Shown here in pieces: positions 34,244-43,594 of a stretch of 64,000 nucleotides of DNA (position 1 is the stretch's first letter; each line of letters starts with the position of its first letter). The position numbers and the translations under genes were made by a program. Below the pieces are notes generated by a model. It saw only the letters and a list, made by a program, of their open reading frames with translations. It ran no database searches and was not told the origin of the DNA. The stretch lies in contig RDZR01000030.1 in assembly GCA_004294095.1 (NCBI GenBank), positions 1 to 64,000 on the forward strand, in the 5' to 3' direction. Source of the stretch: Verrucomicrobiota bacterium (GTDB lineage Bacteria > Verrucomicrobiota > Verrucomicrobiia > Verrucomicrobiales > Akkermansiaceae).

Positions 34244-34293
34244 TTACGATCCAAACTGGACCGAAAAGTGATCTCAGGTTTGAATGGCCTGCC

Positions 34294-35493
34294 GTGAGTT
34301 CCACTTCGATTCCATCGCCCAAAACGAATGCTGATTTAGAGATCAAAGATGCCCAATTGATTTTTAACCGAGTTTGGCGCGAAATCGAACACGACTATGG
34401 GCGTGAGAAATTGCATTTCCCAAAAGAACTCATCTTGCTTGGCGGTGCTCCGGGATCGGGAAAAGGGACCAATACCGCATTCATTTGCAAAATTCGTGGC
34501 ATCACCGCACCGCCGATTGTGATTAGCGCTCTGTTAGATTCACCAGAAGCAAAGAAGATCAAAGAAAATGGCGGAATGGTGGGCGATGAGGAAGTGCTGC
34601 GCTTGCTATTGCGTGAGCTGCTTCAGCCTGAATTCCGCGACAGTGTGGTGTTAGATGGATTTCCTCGGACCAAAGTGCAAGTCGAGTGCTTGAAGTTATT
34701 TTACGATCAAATGCTGATTTTGCGGCGTGAGTTTGCAGACACGCCGATGGCTCATTATTTCCGCCAGCCGATTTTTCACATCATGGTTTTGTTTGTGGAT
34801 GAGGCCGAGAGCATTGCGCGCCAGCTCAAGCGTGGCCGCGAAGCCATCATTCATAACGACGAAGTGCGGCAGTCCGGCGTGGGTGAATTGGTGGAAGAAC
34901 GAGCAACGGATTTCGATCCTGAACTCGCGCGCAATCGTTACCGCACGTTCAAAGAGAAGACGTATGACGCGTTGCTCTCGCTCAAACAGATTTTTCATTA
35001 CCACTTTATCAATGCTCAAGCGCCGATGGAGGTGGTGCAGCAGAACATCATCAACGAGCTCGATTATCAAAGCTCGCTTGAGTTGGATCCGCGCACGTAT
35101 GACATGCTCAAGCATGTTCCTCTTGCGGATGAGATCGTCATTCATGCACGGCAAGAATTGGTGAAACGGTTAGACTCATATCCAGTGGAGAATGAGTATT
35201 TGTTTAAGCAGGTGTTAGAATTTGTGCAGGATAAAATGATGCCTATTATCAAACGCTACGCGGTTAGCGGACGGGCGATGATCAACACCGAAGATCCACT
35301 GTTTGAAAGTGGCTTGGCGATCACGATGCTCATCGATCTATTTTCGGAACGAGGATTTCGCGCCTCTATGGACATTCATCGCCAGGAAATTCCGCAGCGC
35401 TTTGATATTTCTACTGGAGAAATAGAAACGCGCGAAAAGCGAGTCTATCGCATCATGGTGCTCTTCAACGGCTCACAAATTCGCCGTGGTTAA
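34294..35493 (+). CDS. Nucleoside monophosphate kinase with C-terminal extension
   Basis: A 399-residue protein with a GTG start. Residues about 44-260 are an adenylate kinase-like fold: P-loop GAPGSGKGT (51-59), NMP-binding region around LLDSPEAKKI, DGFPRT (121-126) and a LID-type arginine region (KRGREA ... ERATDFD). The family transfers phosphate from ATP to AMP or another NMP. About 130 residues follow (GRAMINTEDPLFESGLAITM and onward) that are not part of normal Adk and that I cannot assign. Expression may be set by the upstream leader hairpin. It is not a standard adk by length, so a different NMP or regulatory role is possible. Confidence 0.8.
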   Translation: MSSTSIPSPKTNADLEIKDAQLIFNRVWREIEHDYGREKLHFPKELILLGGAPGSGKGTNTAFICKIRGITAPPIVISALLDSPEAKKIKENGGMVGDEEVLRLLLRELLQPEFRDSVVLDGFPRTKVQVECLKLFYDQMLILRREFADTPMAHYFRQPIFHIMVLFVDEAESIARQLKRGREAIIHNDEVRQSGVGELVEERATDFDPELARNRYRTFKEKTYDALLSLKQIFHYHFINAQAPMEVVQQNIINELDYQSSLELDPRTYDMLKHVPLADEIVIHARQELVKRLDSYPVENEYLFKQVLEFVQDKMMPIIKRYAVSGRAMINTEDPLFESGLAITMLIDLFSERGFRASMDIHRQEIPQRFDISTGEIETREKRVYRIMVLFNGSQIRRG

Positions 35494-35494
35494 G

Positions 35495-35950
35495 TTAGAT
35501 TTCCGGAGGTGCCGGGACGATCAGCACAGGATATTTTGATCTTCGAACCATGCCTTCGGCGACGCTTCCTAACAGAATCGATGCGATGACGCCATGGCCG
35601 TGAGAACCCAAGACTACAAGATCTGCGGAACATAATTCGGCTTGTGCTAACAGACAATCAAGTGGGCTGCCTTCTGCGAGATGCCACTCAACAGGTGCTG
35701 AAGAATTTTCCTCGATCGATTTGGCAACGTGTTGCATCTTCTGAGTTGCTCTCACCCGCGCCTCTTCTTGGAGGGCATGCATCGCAGGAAATTCTTGCGG
35801 TGAAAATCCGTAGGCGGCGTAGCTAGGCTCGGCATCGATCACGTGAAAGAGCAACAACTTTGCCTGAAAAGCACGAGCGAGTGAGGAGGCCATTTCCGTC
35901 ACCCCGTGCGTGGCATTGGAAAAATCAATGGCTGCGATAATTGTTTTCAT
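35495..35950 (-). CDS. Universal stress protein (UspA family)
   Basis: A 151-residue single-domain protein. KTIIAAIDFSNATHGV starts it, and the ATP-binding loop GSHGHGVIASILLGSVAEGMVRRS lies near the C-terminus, followed by the final strand YPVLIVPAP. The glycine spacing fits ATP-binding Usp proteins. ATG 35950 is preferred over 33 extra residues upstream. It converges on the NMP kinase gene with one base between. Confidence 0.93.
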   Translation of the reverse strand: MKTIIAAIDFSNATHGVTEMASSLARAFQAKLLLFHVIDAEPSYAAYGFSPQEFPAMHALQEEARVRATQKMQHVAKSIEENSSAPVEWHLAEGSPLDCLLAQAELCSADLVVLGSHGHGVIASILLGSVAEGMVRRSKYPVLIVPAPPEI

Positions 35951-36079
35951 AACCTTAACACTAGCAGAATAAAACTCGGATAGCAACTTTCCAGATTTCC
36001 TCAAATGGTGCACAGCAAATCGGGAATGATGCACAATGGCTATTGGCAATCATCCACTTTTAGCACAAGGTCCGGCATC

Positions 36080-36454
36080 ATGATTCGCTTTCTCCATACC
36101 CGTATTCGCGTGCGCGACTTAGCCGCCTCTGTCGCCTTCTATCAGAAACTTGGCTACCAAGCAGGCGAAATGAAAGCCTCACCGCAGGGCAATTCCTTGG
36201 CGTTTTTACATCTGCCGGAAAACGATGTGTTCTTGGAGTTATGCCACTCGCCCGATTACACCGCTAGTTGTCCAGAGGATCTGATGCACACGGCGCTTGG
36301 AGTGGATGACATCATCGCTTACTGCGACGAGCTGGAGCAGGCAGGTTTGGAAATTTGGCCATCGAAGTGGCGTGAAAAATTTACCCAAGGAGACAAGAAG
36401 ATGGCATTTGTGACCGATCCCGATGGCTACGAGGTGGAGATTTTAGAACGCTAA
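36080..36454 (+). CDS. VOC-family protein, glyoxalase I-like
   Basis: A 124-residue vicinal oxygen chelate protein. Candidate metal ligands are H6 (LHTRIRVRD), E53 (FLELC), H70 (MHTALGVDD) and E120 (YEVEILER), arranged as in lactoylglutathione lyase GloA, with the closing VTDPDGYEVE motif. It may detoxify methylglyoxal, but other VOC activities are possible. The start at 36080 gives the canonical beta strand. Confidence 0.82.
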   Translation: MIRFLHTRIRVRDLAASVAFYQKLGYQAGEMKASPQGNSLAFLHLPENDVFLELCHSPDYTASCPEDLMHTALGVDDIIAYCDELEQAGLEIWPSKWREKFTQGDKKMAFVTDPDGYEVEILER

Positions 36455-36468
36455 TCGAATCGTCCACT

Positions 36469-38067
36469 ATGTTTTTTTCACTTCGCTCTAACTGTTTCTT
36501 TTGCGCATTTCTGTTAGCGTCCGTCGTTGCAGATGCAGACTCATTTTCTTACGATGTGCTGCGGGCTCAAGCGCGCGAATTGGCGCAAAAGCCGCATGCT
36601 GAATTATCGTTAGAACTCGATGATTTTTGGAAAAATCTCAGCTACGATGAACACCGTGATATCCGCTTCCAGATGGACCGCGGACTGTGGGCGGGCGAAT
36701 CACGCACCTTCTCGATCGATTTTTTCCACCCGGGATGGACTGCGAAAAAGATGGTGGACATCTATCAGGTCGATGACGAGAAGTCTCAATTTCTAACATT
36801 TGATCGCACGATGTTTGACTACGGCAAACAAGTGGTGCCCGCAGATGTGCCGCCACCGCCTGACTATGCCGGATGGCGTGCTCGGACGCACCTTAATAGC
36901 AAGGACTACATGGATGAATTTCTCGTTTTTTTGGGTGCGAGTTATTTCCGCGCGATTCCAGCCAATGCGCCCTATGGTCTATCTGCTAGAGGATTATCGA
37001 TCAATAGCGGGTTGCCCGGAGTGCCGGAGGAATTTCCAGATTTCCAAAAGTTTTATTTGGAGAAACCAAGTAAAGGAGCCAAGTCATTGCGCGCGTGGGC
37101 GCTCTTAGGCGGCGATAGTGTCTCCGGGGCTTACCAATTTACCATCACACCCGGCGTGGAAACGGTGATGGATGTCGAAGCCGAAATCACCTTGCGCAAG
37201 CCAGTGCAACAGCTCGGCTTGGCCCCATTTTCAAGCATGTTTTGGTTTGGTGAAAATACCCACCCACGGCCATACGATTTCCGACCGGAAGTGCATGATA
37301 GCGATGGTCTGCTAATGCAGTTAGAAAGCGGAAATATGCATTTTCGCCCGTTAGAACACACCGCTGGGCAATACCGGCATTGTGTATTTTTGTTAGAAAA
37401 ACCTCGCTCGTGGTCATTGGTGCAGCGCGATCGTTCTTTTTTATCTTACGAAGATCCGGAAGCCCGCTATCACGAGCGGCCGAGTGTGACTGTCGAGCCG
37501 CAGCAAGGATTTGATTTGGGCAAATTGCATTTGATCGAGTTGCCCACCAAAGATGAAACGGAAGATAACATCGTGCTGTGTTGGGAGCCGATGCCGGCAT
37601 TGCAAGTTGGCACGCCCTATCACTTTCGCTATCGCTTGCGGTGGCAAAACGAGACGGATGCTTCTGGGCATTTTGCTGTCAAAGCGACTCGTCTTGGGCA
37701 TCCAGTGCAGTTGCCGAATCAAGTGTTGATCGCGGTAGATTTCGCAAAGCCACTCAAGCCGGAATCGAAAAAATCAGAGATGAAATGGGAAGATTTTGAG
37801 AAACTCAAACCCGTGGTTACGATCAATCAAACTCGGGCAAAGTTGCTACACGTCGGCCTAAAAGATGTGAGCATGCCAAACGTGGATGCAATTCCAGCCG
37901 GTCTTGGCCGCGATGATTCTCTCCATATGCCGCAAGTGTTACGCGCGTTTTTTGTGATCGAGCCGGAAACAGATGTGTTAGAAATGGATCTGACATGCGA
38001 GTTGCAAGATGCCTCCGGAAAATGCGTCTCTGAACGCTGGTTGTATCTCTGGCGGCGCACTCATTGA
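36469..38067 (+). CDS. opgG: Periplasmic glucan biosynthesis protein OpgG/MdoG
   Basis: A 532-residue exported protein (signal ending near VADA, about residue 23). FSYDVLRAQARELAQKP, YRDIRF-type YDEHRDIRFQ, LFHPG-like DFFHPGW, the GASYFRAI segment, GLSARGLSINSG and SMFWFGENTHPRPYDFRPEVHDSDG are all strong MdoG/OpgG landmarks. The family (GH186 relatives) shapes or cuts osmoregulated periplasmic beta-glucans. OpgH, its usual partner, is not in the window; the GT2-containing fusion at 14.8 kb is not an OpgH. Confidence 0.94.
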   Translation: MFFSLRSNCFFCAFLLASVVADADSFSYDVLRAQARELAQKPHAELSLELDDFWKNLSYDEHRDIRFQMDRGLWAGESRTFSIDFFHPGWTAKKMVDIYQVDDEKSQFLTFDRTMFDYGKQVVPADVPPPPDYAGWRARTHLNSKDYMDEFLVFLGASYFRAIPANAPYGLSARGLSINSGLPGVPEEFPDFQKFYLEKPSKGAKSLRAWALLGGDSVSGAYQFTITPGVETVMDVEAEITLRKPVQQLGLAPFSSMFWFGENTHPRPYDFRPEVHDSDGLLMQLESGNMHFRPLEHTAGQYRHCVFLLEKPRSWSLVQRDRSFLSYEDPEARYHERPSVTVEPQQGFDLGKLHLIELPTKDETEDNIVLCWEPMPALQVGTPYHFRYRLRWQNETDASGHFAVKATRLGHPVQLPNQVLIAVDFAKPLKPESKKSEMKWEDFEKLKPVVTINQTRAKLLHVGLKDVSMPNVDAIPAGLGRDDSLHMPQVLRAFFVIEPETDVLEMDLTCELQDASGKCVSERWLYLWRRTH

Positions 38068-38074
38068 GCGCATC

Positions 38075-38893
38075 TCACTTTTGACATCGAGGGCACCAAT
38101 AGCTCGAGCGCTGCCCGATCACGCAGTGGCGGATCGTCTCATCGCAGGTCCGGCATGGTTGCCCTTTGCGATCATAGACGAATAACCGCTGCTTGAAATA
38201 TCCGGGCTGGCCATCGCTATTCAGAAAGTCCCGCAGCGTCGTGCCACCCTGATCAATCGCCTCTCTCAAGACTTCTTGGATGGACGAAGCTAGACGCTCA
38301 GCATCTAACAGCCTAAGCCGATTTGCTTTCCGCCGTGGCGAAATACCCGCTCGAAAAAGCGCCTCAGAAGCATAAATATTGCCGACGCCGACGACCACTT
38401 TTGCATCCATGATCACGTTCTTGATGGCAGCCGAACGTTGCTGAATGGCTTGCATCAAATAGTTTGCTGAAAACGCCTCGTCAAACGGTTCAGGCCCCAG
38501 TAATGCCAGCAAAGGATGCTGCGTAGGATCTTTTTCTTTGAGATGTAAAAATATGCCAAAACGCCGCGGGTCATGAAAGCGAAGTTGTTTTCCAGCGCCC
38601 AAAGTGAGTGCCACATGATCGTGTTTTTTCCAGGCCTCTGCCGTGTCTGTTAGACGCAAGCTGCCAGACATGCCCAAGTGAATCAGCAGATGGCTGCCAT
38701 CACTGAGTTGAACTAACAGATATTTCGAGCGTCGAGAAACGGATGTGATTTCGAGACCCTCAATTTCTGCCAAATCACTTGGAATCGGTTGCCGTAAATC
38801 AAAACGGCGCACGATCACCTCGGCGATGCGTTGGCCAAGCACATGCGGCGAAATTCCGCGCAGTGTGGTTTCGACTTCTGGTAATTCAGGCAT
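38075..38893 (-). CDS. mutM: Formamidopyrimidine-DNA glycosylase
   Basis: A 272-residue base-excision repair enzyme removing oxidised purines. The N-terminus PELPEVETTLRGI carries the catalytic proline and glutamate; HLGMSGSLRL, HDPRRFG and VVVGVGNIYASE are conserved. The C-terminal zinc finger has CRTC and CPRC pairs. It converges with opgG, 7 bp apart. Confidence 0.97.
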   Translation of the reverse strand: MPELPEVETTLRGISPHVLGQRIAEVIVRRFDLRQPIPSDLAEIEGLEITSVSRRSKYLLVQLSDGSHLLIHLGMSGSLRLTDTAEAWKKHDHVALTLGAGKQLRFHDPRRFGIFLHLKEKDPTQHPLLALLGPEPFDEAFSANYLMQAIQQRSAAIKNVIMDAKVVVGVGNIYASEALFRAGISPRRKANRLRLLDAERLASSIQEVLREAIDQGGTTLRDFLNSDGQPGYFKQRLFVYDRKGQPCRTCDETIRHCVIGQRSSYWCPRCQK

Positions 38894-39028
38894 CTGATTG
38901 ATCCATCGCCATGGAGGGTAAATTTGTCAACCGATCACTATGCCGGCAAAACCACTGATGCTATAAATAAAAGTGGCTTAAACCAAACCACTGTGGCATC
39001 GATTTACAAAACCAATCCTCTTTTGCTG

Positions 39029-39676
39029 ATGAACTTTCCTCGCTCTTTCTTACTCATCCTCTTCGCTCTAACACTTTTGAGATTCGTCAACCAATCTCAA
39101 GCATCGATGACCTATTCTGTGGACGATGGTGTTTTCGCTAACCACATTTCGGTTGGCGGCTCAGGTCTATTACTCAATGCATTTCAAACAGTCCCTAGCG
39201 GCACTTCGCTGCAGGCAGTGGAAATCGCATTCACCAACCAAAGCCCAATATCATATGCTTTCGACATCGTGCTTTTTTTTGATCCCAACAACGATGGATC
39301 TTTGTTAGATGGTGTTGAAATTTTTAGGGAATCCAATCTAACACCTTCTTCGATCGATCAAGGAATTTTTGTCATGTTTGCTCTACCAGCTGGAGTGGAT
39401 TTCAATGTCGGAGATTGGTTTTTCATCGGTGTGGAAGAAAAGGATGACCAAGAATTGGCCATCAGCACCGATGCCATGGGAGGAAATTTTTCATGGATTG
39501 TCACCCCCGCACCGGATCCAGCCGCTGCGAGCTTGGTCAACACGTTTGCAAATATCAGTCCAGTTTTCGCTCGCGATTTGATGATTCGCGTCGTTGCAGT
39601 GCCAGAAATTTCCAGCAGTCTATTGGTTTCTCTCGGGCTAATCTTTGGGCTCACACGTCGTAACCGTAGCTGCTAA
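39029..39676 (+). CDS. PEP-CTERM-type exported protein
   Basis: A 215-residue protein with signal peptide (FPRSFLLILFALTLLRF then a QSQA-S cleavage region) and a C-terminal sorting tail: VPEISS, a hydrophobic helix and TRRNRS. The central part is rich in beta strands with a DPNNDGSLLDGVEI segment that could bind calcium. The function is unknown; sorting by an exosortase is expected. Start 39029 was chosen for the signal peptide. The downstream nucleotidyltransferase starts right after the stop, so they share a transcript. Confidence 0.8.
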   Translation: MNFPRSFLLILFALTLLRFVNQSQASMTYSVDDGVFANHISVGGSGLLLNAFQTVPSGTSLQAVEIAFTNQSPISYAFDIVLFFDPNNDGSLLDGVEIFRESNLTPSSIDQGIFVMFALPAGVDFNVGDWFFIGVEEKDDQELAISTDAMGGNFSWIVTPAPDPAAASLVNTFANISPVFARDLMIRVVAVPEISSSLLVSLGLIFGLTRRNRSC

Positions 39677-40606
39677 ATGGAAGCACCTCGCGAAATTCAG
39701 CAGGCGTTTTTGTTAGGCGCTGGTTTAGGCAATCGGCTTCAACCGCTGACATCTCGGTTGCCCAAGCCGTTGGTTCCTCTATTTCATCGGCCACTCATTT
39801 CTTGGGCGATGCGGGCGTGTGCTCAGCAATCAATCAATCGATTCGCCATCAATACGCACCATTTGCCCACTTGCTGGAACGAAGAAATACTTCAATCCTC
39901 TTTCCCTGAGTTGGAAAAAGCTACCATCAGTTGGTTTCACGAACCCATTTTGTTAGAGACCGGCGGCGGCCTTAAAAATATCCGTTCATGGATCGAAAAT
40001 CGTCCGACTCTAGTCCATAATGGAGATATTTTTTCCACCATTGCATTGGACCGATTAATTCAAGCACACCATCGCAATGGAATGCTTGCGACACTTGCTC
40101 TTCGCTCATCTGGTGATGCTAAGCACATCGCGATCAATGAAGATGGCTCGCAAGTTTTGGATATTCGCAATTCGTTGGGACGCGCCAACGGCACTCATGT
40201 TTTTACGGGTATTTATTGCGTCCAGCCTGAGATGTTAGATTTTATTCCTGCTGAAGATGTCGTTTCCGTCATTCCGGCATTTCTAAAACTTGCAGAGAAA
40301 GGATTGCTTGGCTGCATCACCTTAGATGATGGGTTCTGGCGAGATTTGGGTGATTTTGATTCTTATCTAACAGCTCACCGCGAACTTTCGTTAGATTCCG
40401 CAATTCACCCAAGGGCGATCATTCATCCGCTCGCACATGTTGAAAATTCAGTCGTAGGCCCGGGCGCAGTCATCGCCGAAGGTGCCCGTATCAATAGTTC
40501 TGTCATTTGGGAAAATACAACGATCGGTTCAAATGCCGAGCTTGATACATGCATCGTTTATTCTAACAAAATAATTGATGGCGCGCATCATCGCCAGTGT
40601 CTTTGA
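39677..40606 (+). CDS. Sugar-phosphate nucleotidyltransferase
   Basis: A 309-residue protein. The N-terminal Rossmann signature FLLGAGLGNRLQPLTSRLPK (about 11-30) and a later HNGDIFS metal site mark an NDP-sugar pyrophosphorylase. A short left-handed beta-helix follows (HPRAIIHPLAHVENSVVGPG and onward, about 240-300). It resembles mannose-1-P guanylyltransferase or N-acetylmuramate-1-P uridylyltransferase (MurU/HddC) types; the sugar cannot be fixed. Its ATG abuts the stop of the PEP-CTERM gene, a possible link to exopolysaccharide. Confidence 0.85.
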   Translation: MEAPREIQQAFLLGAGLGNRLQPLTSRLPKPLVPLFHRPLISWAMRACAQQSINRFAINTHHLPTCWNEEILQSSFPELEKATISWFHEPILLETGGGLKNIRSWIENRPTLVHNGDIFSTIALDRLIQAHHRNGMLATLALRSSGDAKHIAINEDGSQVLDIRNSLGRANGTHVFTGIYCVQPEMLDFIPAEDVVSVIPAFLKLAEKGLLGCITLDDGFWRDLGDFDSYLTAHRELSLDSAIHPRAIIHPLAHVENSVVGPGAVIAEGARINSSVIWENTTIGSNAELDTCIVYSNKIIDGAHHRQCL

Positions 40607-40615
40607 TCAATTCTA

Positions 40616-43576
40616 TCAGATTCCGATGCTTGATAAATCCGGCATTGTCGCGAGATCACGCGCTGCGAAGTGAGCGCGCTCATCCTGATGCGCGGCACCA
40701 ACGGCTAGGCAATGCATGCCGGCGGCCAATGCTGCACTCACTCCAGCTTCTGCATCCTCGACTACCAAACAGGCCTCGGGATCAACTCCAAGTCTTTCGG
40801 CTGCCAGCAGGAATACTTCCGGATGCGGCTTAGAGCGCGTGATGTCATTGCCATCCGCAACGGCATCGAATGCATCTGCTAGACCGATGCGCTGCAAAAT
40901 AGTCGGCGTGTTTTTGCTCGATGATCCAATCGCTACCAGAATACCCGCTTGCTTCAACGAGGCCAACCACTCGCCTGCACCAGGCAAAATATCAGCAGGT
41001 GTGATTTCCTGAAGCAACTCTCGGTAGTATCCATTTTTTCTTTCTGCCAGTGCAATTTTTTCTTCTTCTGAGTATGCTTTATTGCTTTTTTCTAACAGAA
41101 TATCAAGACTCTCCATGCGACTAACACCGCGCAAACGATCGTTATCGGCTTCAGTGAATGGAACGCCTTCCTCATCGGCGAGTCGCTTCCATCCTAAGAA
41201 GTGAAAATGGTCGGTTGAAACAATCACGCCGTCCAAATCAAAGATCACCGCTTTAACCTTTGGTTCTTGGCCGACGCGATCATCAGGCATCGCCACCACC
41301 ACAGGATTCGCCCCAACTTCATGCAAGTTGCCAAAAATGGTTAGATTGATTGAGCCACCTTCAAGCACTTTGAATTCAGCTTCACTCCGGCTCACAGAAA
41401 CCGCGAGCAAGCTGTCATCGCCGACGAGCAATCGGAAGCTGAATCGTTGCCAACCAGGTGGGATCGATGGGCGGAAAGAAAGCACGGGCCCATCGGATTG
41501 CAGTCCGCCAAAGCCATAGATGAGGTTCATCCAAGCGCCGGCCATGGAGGTGACGTGCAGTCCTTCATCCGTGTTGTTATTGTAATCGTCCAAATCAAGC
41601 CGCGATGCGTAGCGTGCGTAATCGTAGGCTTGCTTCAACCTTCCTAAACGTGCGGCTAAGATCGAATGAATCGCAGGTGAAAGGGAAGATTCGTGAGAAC
41701 AACGAGGTTCATAGTAATTCATATTCACACGCAAATCCTCATCACTGAACTCAGATGCAAAAAGGAATTGGAAGAGCAACACATCCGGCTGCTTGATCAA
41801 ATCGTAGCGAAACAAATCGATGTAAGGCCACTTTTTGAGCACTGGAAATTGATCGTCAGGGATCTCTTGGTAATTGATATGCGGTAAATTGAAAAAACCT
41901 TCGTGTTGCTCGTAGATACCACTCGCCTCGTCCTTCATCATTTCCATTCCATCAGCCGCAATTTTCCATGCATTGACTTCTTGTGAAGTCAGTTGAATCC
42001 GCGCTGTTAGATCTGCAAATTTTTCCGGAGATTTCTGCTGCATCAATTGATACGCATCACAAGCAAAGCGCATCGACTTCGCCGCCATGAAATTGGTGTA
42101 TGCATTATTATTCACCATCATGTGCATTTCGTCCGGGCCCATCACGCCCCAGAATCCGAAGCGTCCGGTGCGTTGGCCCCAACCGCCGCGAGAGAGGTAA
42201 AAGCGAGCCACTTGGAAAAGAATTTCAGCGCCGGTATCAAATAAGAACACATCATCTTGCGTGATGTGATGCGTTTTCCACACGCCATAGGCCACCGCAG
42301 CAGAAACATGAATTTCTAAATCGCCATGCTGCCAGACATCGCACGTCTCTTCGCCATCAATCGTGCACATCGGATAACGCGCACCTGTTAGATTGAGCTG
42401 ATTCGCACGGGTCAGAGCCCCAGCAAGCGTGCGGTGGCGATATGCCATCAAATTTTTAGCGGCTGTTGGATTGTTGAACAAATAAAACGGCAGACAATAC
42501 GTTTCCGTATCCCACCACGTGACACCCCAATAATGCTCCCCTGTTAGACCTTTTGCACCGATGTTAAAACGAGAATCAGCGCCGTGATACGTTTGATGGA
42601 GATTGAACAAACAATAGCGGAAGCCTTGTTGATTCGCGTCATCTCCCTCGATCACGATATCGAGATGATCCCAGACTTTTTCCCAGTATTGAAGATGCTC
42701 GGCGAGTGCGGAATCCCACGAACTGTTAGAAAGTCGCTGATCCGCAGCGGCGCTCGCGACTTGCCACACTTGATCATGACTTAACGATACGTCTTTTTCA
42801 CTTTCGAAACTACAGTGGCGAGTGACGCTCACCGCGTTTCCAACAGTTAGATCAATCGTCCCGCGGTGGCCACAGAGCAACGGCTCATCCATCACCTCTG
42901 GCTGCCATGCACCACGAGTCTCAAATGCGGCATAAACGCGGTGGCCGCTGGATTCCGTGCGGCCAAGGCAAGCGATGCGCGATGTGGAGCATGACTTTTG
43001 CACCACTGACCAAGGACGTGTATTTCGCAGATGATAGAGAGTGTTCCAATCAAGGGCCAAAGTCAGCTCAATGCTGCCATCAAAATTAAGCGCCTCAAAG
43101 CGAATGCGCTGCATGCCAAGTCGAGAATCAGTCATCGAAAGAAACCGCTCAAAGGTGATTTTTAACTCACGTCCCTCATTGCTCTGCCACACAAATGAAC
43201 GCTCAAGCACCCCACGCCGCATGTCTATTTTGCGGTTGAAATCTCTAACATTTACACGCGCTAAATCTAACGTAACTCCGTCCCATACAATTTTGGTATT
43301 CAGCCAATCGACGCTATTGACCATGTAGGTCCATTGCTTGGCAAAGCCTTTGAACTCGGTGGCGTAGTGATGATCTCCCCGTTCGTAAATTCCATTAAAA
43401 TACGCACCTTGCATGCTCTCTCCCGAGTAGCCTTCTTCGAAAGACGCACGCGCTCCCATGAATTCATTGGCCAGAGCGAAGATGGATTCACTGCATTTCC
43501 CACGCTCTGTGTGAAATCCTTTTTCCTCGATGATCCACGGGTCGATTTCCAAATAGCTCTTAGCGATTTTTGCCAT
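40616..43576 (-). CDS. Fusion: GH65 disaccharide phosphorylase plus beta-phosphoglucomutase
   Basis: A 986-residue bifunctional enzyme. Residues 1 to about 755 are GH65 (maltose/trehalose/kojibiose phosphorylase type): HYWGVTWWDTETYCLPF, the catalytic acid in MGPDEMHMMVNNNAYTN and a C-terminal beta-sandwich. Residues 774-986 are a HAD beta-phosphoglucomutase: VKAVIFDLDGVIVST, GVSRMESLDILL, GSSSKN, and RSKPHPEVFLLAA. The first domain would split an alpha-glucoside with phosphate into glucose plus beta-glucose-1-P, and the second would turn that into glucose-6-P. It is last in a minus-strand operon with GH1 and an unassigned protein, 18 bp after the latter. Confidence 0.93.
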   Translation of the reverse strand: MAKIAKSYLEIDPWIIEEKGFHTERGKCSESIFALANEFMGARASFEEGYSGESMQGAYFNGIYERGDHHYATEFKGFAKQWTYMVNSVDWLNTKIVWDGVTLDLARVNVRDFNRKIDMRRGVLERSFVWQSNEGRELKITFERFLSMTDSRLGMQRIRFEALNFDGSIELTLALDWNTLYHLRNTRPWSVVQKSCSTSRIACLGRTESSGHRVYAAFETRGAWQPEVMDEPLLCGHRGTIDLTVGNAVSVTRHCSFESEKDVSLSHDQVWQVASAAADQRLSNSSWDSALAEHLQYWEKVWDHLDIVIEGDDANQQGFRYCLFNLHQTYHGADSRFNIGAKGLTGEHYWGVTWWDTETYCLPFYLFNNPTAAKNLMAYRHRTLAGALTRANQLNLTGARYPMCTIDGEETCDVWQHGDLEIHVSAAVAYGVWKTHHITQDDVFLFDTGAEILFQVARFYLSRGGWGQRTGRFGFWGVMGPDEMHMMVNNNAYTNFMAAKSMRFACDAYQLMQQKSPEKFADLTARIQLTSQEVNAWKIAADGMEMMKDEASGIYEQHEGFFNLPHINYQEIPDDQFPVLKKWPYIDLFRYDLIKQPDVLLFQFLFASEFSDEDLRVNMNYYEPRCSHESSLSPAIHSILAARLGRLKQAYDYARYASRLDLDDYNNNTDEGLHVTSMAGAWMNLIYGFGGLQSDGPVLSFRPSIPPGWQRFSFRLLVGDDSLLAVSVSRSEAEFKVLEGGSINLTIFGNLHEVGANPVVVAMPDDRVGQEPKVKAVIFDLDGVIVSTDHFHFLGWKRLADEEGVPFTEADNDRLRGVSRMESLDILLEKSNKAYSEEEKIALAERKNGYYRELLQEITPADILPGAGEWLASLKQAGILVAIGSSSKNTPTILQRIGLADAFDAVADGNDITRSKPHPEVFLLAAERLGVDPEACLVVEDAEAGVSAALAAGMHCLAVGAAHQDERAHFAARDLATMPDLSSIGI

Positions 43577-43594
43577 ATCTGTTAGAATAAAATG

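Larger units (their letters stand above)
33910..34293. other. Intergenic leader region upstream of NMP kinase
   Basis: This 384-bp spacer is divergent from serS. Its left 240 bp are AT-rich with no recognised feature. The right part holds a possible 13-codon leader ORF and a terminator-like hairpin before the 34,294 gene. Confidence 0.5.

Noticed and set aside
39029-40606. Exopolysaccharide/exosortase gene cluster
   Set aside because: Only a PEP-CTERM protein and one nucleotidyltransferase are present, with no exosortase (EpsH-like) or further glycosyltransferases beside them.
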